A DNA stretch of 64,000 nucleotides from Minicystis rosea (GTDB lineage: Bacteria; Myxococcota_A; Polyangia; Polyangiales; Polyangiaceae): NCBI GenBank assembly GCA_001931535.1, contig CP016211.1:7301703-7365702 (forward strand). The letters run 5' to 3'. Of the stretch, positions 61,522 to 64,000 are shown piece after piece (within the stretch, counting starts at the first letter, position 1; every line of letters starts with the position of its first letter). The position numbers and the translations under genes are program-made. The notes beneath the pieces were generated by a model. That model saw only the letters and a list, made by a program, of their open reading frames with translations, was not told where the DNA came from and did not search any database.

Positions 61522-62728
61522 GCGCCTGCTCATCGCGGACAAGATGGACCAGGGAGCTCTCGAAGAGCTCAAGGTCCTTGGCATCGAGATCATCTCCCGG
61601 CCGGAGCTCACGAAGGAGACTCTACCCTCCGCGCTCGACGGCGTGGGCATCCTCGTGGTCCGGTCCACCGAAGTGACCGGGGAGGCTGTCTTCGCCGGCA
61701 AGCAGCTGAACCTCATCGTGCGCGCCGGCGCCGGGGTGAACACCATCGACGTCGCGGCCGCCAGCGCCCGCGGCATCTACGTCGCCAACTGTCCTGGAAA
61801 GAACGCGATCGCCGTCGCCGAGCTGACCATGGGCCTCATCCTGGCCCTCGATCGGCGCATCTCCGACGCCACCGCCGACCTGCGCGCCGGCCGTTGGGAG
61901 AAGACGCGCTACCAAGCGGCGCGCGGCCTCTTCGGCCAGCGCATCGGCATCGCCGGCCTCGGCGCCATCGGCTCGGAGGTGCTCCTCCGCGCGCGCGGCT
62001 TCGGCCTCCAGCCCTACGCTTGGTCGCGCTCGCTCACGCCGAACCGCGCCGCCAAGATGGATGTCGGTTACTGCAAGTCGCTCGAAGATCTCGCGTCGAA
62101 GTCGGACATCTTCACCATCCATCTCCCGCTCAACAAAGCGACGCGCGGCGCCGTCGATCGCAATGTCCTCGAGGCCCTCCCCGACGGCGCCATCGTGGTG
62201 AACGCGGCGCGCGCCGAGGTCCTCGATTACGACGCGCTCTCCGACGTGATCACCAAGAAGGGCCTGCGCGTCGGCCTCGACGTCTTCGAGGGCGAGCCCG
62301 ACAAGGGCTCGGCGCCCTTCGAGAGCGGGCTCCTCTCGCGCGGCGTCGTCTACGGCACGCCGCACATCGGCGCCTCCACCGAGCAGGCGCAGCGCGCCAT
62401 CGCGCGCGAGACGGCGCGCATCATCCGCGCCTTCCTCACCGAGGAGACGGTCCCCAACGTCGTCAACATCTGCGCCACCTCGCCGGCGCGCTTCGCCATC
62501 GTCGTGCGCATGCTCGACAAGGTCGGCGTCCTCGCCAACACGCTCGCCGTCCTCAAGCGTCATGGCCTCAACGTCGAAGAGGTCTCCAACACCGTCTTCG
62601 AGGGCGCGCTCGCCACCTGTACGAAGCTGCGTGTCTCCGGCCGCCCGAGCGACGCGTGCATCAAAGAGATCGGCGCCTTCGAGGAGATCCTCCACGTCGA
62701 CATCGTCTCCCTGCCCAACCTCGCGTGA
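61520..62728 (+). CDS. serA: D-3-phosphoglycerate dehydrogenase-like protein
   Basis: A 402-residue D-2-hydroxyacid dehydrogenase. The NAD site is GLGAIGSEV near residue 155, the catalytic Arg lies in NAARAEVLDY and the catalytic His in TPHIGASTEQAQ. A C-terminal ACT domain (about 330-400, VRMLDKVGVLANTLAVLK) could bind serine as feedback inhibitor. It should oxidise 3-phosphoglycerate for serine synthesis. ATG at 61520 is required by homology and has no ribosome site. Confidence 0.92.
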   Translation: MRLLIADKMDQGALEELKVLGIEIISRPELTKETLPSALDGVGILVVRSTEVTGEAVFAGKQLNLIVRAGAGVNTIDVAAASARGIYVANCPGKNAIAVAELTMGLILALDRRISDATADLRAGRWEKTRYQAARGLFGQRIGIAGLGAIGSEVLLRARGFGLQPYAWSRSLTPNRAAKMDVGYCKSLEDLASKSDIFTIHLPLNKATRGAVDRNVLEALPDGAIVVNAARAEVLDYDALSDVITKKGLRVGLDVFEGEPDKGSAPFESGLLSRGVVYGTPHIGASTEQAQRAIARETARIIRAFLTEETVPNVVNICATSPARFAIVVRMLDKVGVLANTLAVLKRHGLNVEEVSNTVFEGALATCTKLRVSGRPSDACIKEIGAFEEILHVDIVSLPNLA

Positions 62729-62733
62729 GCCCC

Positions 62734-63483
62734 ATGCCCGCCTTGGAACGCTCGGGTCTCTCCTTCGACGATCTCGTCCAGCTCCCTCGATTCGACGCGG
62801 CCTCCGCGGTGACGCTCGGGGACAGGCTGCTCACCGCCGCGAGCGCCGAGGGTGAGCTCGCGCGACCCATTCGCCGCGCCCTGGACGCGCTCACGGAAGA
62901 TCTCTCCACCCTGCGCCGCGCCGCCGCGGCGCGCCTCGCCTCCGCCGCCGCGACGGATCCCGTCGCCGTGGCCGCCGCCGATCGCACCCTCGACGATTGC
63001 TGGAGCGCGCTCTTCGACTGGCTCACGGGCTTCTCCAAGCTGCCCGAGGGCATCACGCAGGGGGCCGAGGCGCGCTCCATCCTGCACGAGCTCTATCCCG
63101 ATGGGCTCTCGTTCATCCTCCTCCCCTACGAGCTCGAGTGGAACCAATCCGACCTCCGCCTCGCCCGCATCGCCAGCGAGACGTTGGGTGACCACATTCG
63201 CGCCCTCGGCGGCCAGGTCTTCCTCGACGCCTTGATCGAAGCCCACGCCCGCTATGGCAAGCTCCTCGGCCTGCCCCGCGTCGGCCCGCAGGATCCGACG
63301 GCCCGCAGCGTGGCCGAAGCGCTGGAGGGCTTCGGCTCCGCGCTGCGCGTCTACGCGCTCAAGGTCACCGCGTTCGTCGAGATCGACGAGCCCGAGACGG
63401 CCGCCCTCTCGCAACGCCTCTTGGAGCCACTCCTCCACTGGAGCGCCAGCCCCAGGATCGATGTGGAGCTCTCGCTCCACTGA
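62734..63483 (+). CDS. hypothetical protein downstream of serA
   Basis: A 249-residue, mostly helical soluble protein that I cannot assign. It has Ala-rich helices and the segment LPYELEWNQSDLRLARIASE. ATG at 62734 is 5 nt after the serA stop; in-frame GTG at 62725 overlaps that stop as GTGA and is a good alternative. Co-transcription with serA is likely. Confidence 0.72.
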   Translation: MPALERSGLSFDDLVQLPRFDAASAVTLGDRLLTAASAEGELARPIRRALDALTEDLSTLRRAAAARLASAAATDPVAVAAADRTLDDCWSALFDWLTGFSKLPEGITQGAEARSILHELYPDGLSFILLPYELEWNQSDLRLARIASETLGDHIRALGGQVFLDALIEAHARYGKLLGLPRVGPQDPTARSVAEALEGFGSALRVYALKVTAFVEIDEPETAALSQRLLEPLLHWSASPRIDVELSLH

Positions 63484-63641
63484 CGCTCTGCACCACGGGA
63501 GGGCTCTCCCGACACCCCATCAGCCCTTTCCCGACAACCACGCTTCCATCACCGCATCGGAGGGTCGATATTCGGCCCTCCCGGCGTCTCGTGCCGTCTT
63601 GACCAGCCCGGCCCCCGCGTACCATCGAGAGCGGAGGGGAT

Positions 63642-64000
63642 ATGGGTTACGAGCTGAAGCGGTTGCCCGAAGGCACGCTCGACGGCGCGATGGCCAAGGC
63701 CGAGCATTATCGGGATCTCAACCAGCCCGATGAAGCCGAGAGCATCTGTCGAGACGTCCTCGACATCGATCCTTTGCATCAGATGGCCTTGCGCACGCTC
63801 GGCCTCGCCCTCACCGATCGCTTGCACCACGAGCGCCATCGCGTCTTCGACGAAGCCTTGGTGGTCTTCAAGAAGCTCCACTCCGAATACGAGCGAGCCT
63901 ATTACACGGGCATCACCTGGGAGCGGGTCGCCAAGGTGCAGCTCGAGCAGGGCGAGCCGCGGAACGCCCTTCACTCCTTCGAAAAGGCCCTCGACCTCTT
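63642..64000 (+). CDS. TPR-repeat protein, 5' part only
   Basis: The frame is open to the window edge (119 codons), starting ATG 63642 with GGAGGGG upstream. MGYELKRLPEGTLDGAMAKAEHYRDL, then DEAESICRDVLDIDPLHQMALRTLGLALTD and NALHSFEKALDL are tetratricopeptide helices. No signal peptide. The full architecture lies beyond the window. Confidence 0.8.
   Translation, partial: MGYELKRLPEGTLDGAMAKAEHYRDLNQPDEAESICRDVLDIDPLHQMALRTLGLALTDRLHHERHRVFDEALVVFKKLHSEYERAYYTGITWERVAKVQLEQGEPRNALHSFEKALDL

Overview
The window is GC-rich DNA throughout, with dense G/C-ending codons, many GTG starts and many secreted lipoproteins. Features typical of myxobacteria include a MYXO-CTERM-like Cys/TM/Arg tail, an OmpA protein with thrombospondin type-3 repeats, chemosensory genes with a HEAT protein, and stressosome genes. 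I infer a delta-lineage myxobacterium, probably Polyangiales/Sorangiineae-like; the species cannot be fixed from sequence alone. I saw no tRNA, rRNA, CRISPR array, prophage or complete insertion sequence.

Layout. 0.2-2 kb: an aldo/keto reductase and a CysQ-like phosphatase. 2.5-9.4 kb: a 1642-residue cysteine-rich lipoprotein with about eleven repeat modules, then an OmpA/TSP3 protein, each followed by a strong hairpin. 9.4-9.7 kb: a 21-bp minisatellite. 9.8-18.0 kb: a chemosensory operon (response regulator, CheA, two CheW, HEAT protein, CheR, CheB) with no chemoreceptor. 18.2-21.2 kb: a stressosome-type module (RsbT-like kinase, SpoIIE/RsbX-like phosphatase, RsbS, a HAMP-like RsbR, a second kinase). 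22-24.4 kb: a LysM lytic transglycosylase. 24.4-28 kb: regulators with their targets (Dabb/HxlR, LysR/lipoprotein hydrolase) and two related promoter-leader segments. 28.2-31.4 kb: a short RelA/SpoT protein and the methionine salvage genes mtnB-mtnD-mtnC. 31.4-36.9 kb: a giant lipoprotein and a FadL-like porin in one transcript. 37-43.2 kb: glmU, ribA, a membrane protein and a phosphohexomutase. 43.3-50.6 kb: an MFS pump, a DUF1254/1214 protein, a His-rich periplasmic pair, a thioesterase, elaA and a biotin carboxylase. 50.6-56 kb: an AmpG-like permease, a frameshifted gene and an AtoE-type fatty acid transporter. 56-64 kb: paralogous secreted proteins, a TetR regulator, an FG-GAP-like lipoprotein, serA and the start of a TPR gene.

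How it fits together. The strongest functional unit is the 12-kb signalling island. The chemosensory core provides phosphorylation and adaptation enzymes but no receptor. The adjacent stressosome provides STAS scaffolds, switch kinases and a phosphatase but no recognisable sigma factor. Both lie on the same strand, separated by 166 bp that hold a TATAAT box.

Two genes, the second cheW and the gene at 52246-54296, are each broken in a way that one extra G in a G-run would repair. This may be a systematic assembly error. Several genes without a Shine-Dalgarno have a TAnnnT box 5-10 nt before the start codon, which suggests frequent leaderless transcription.
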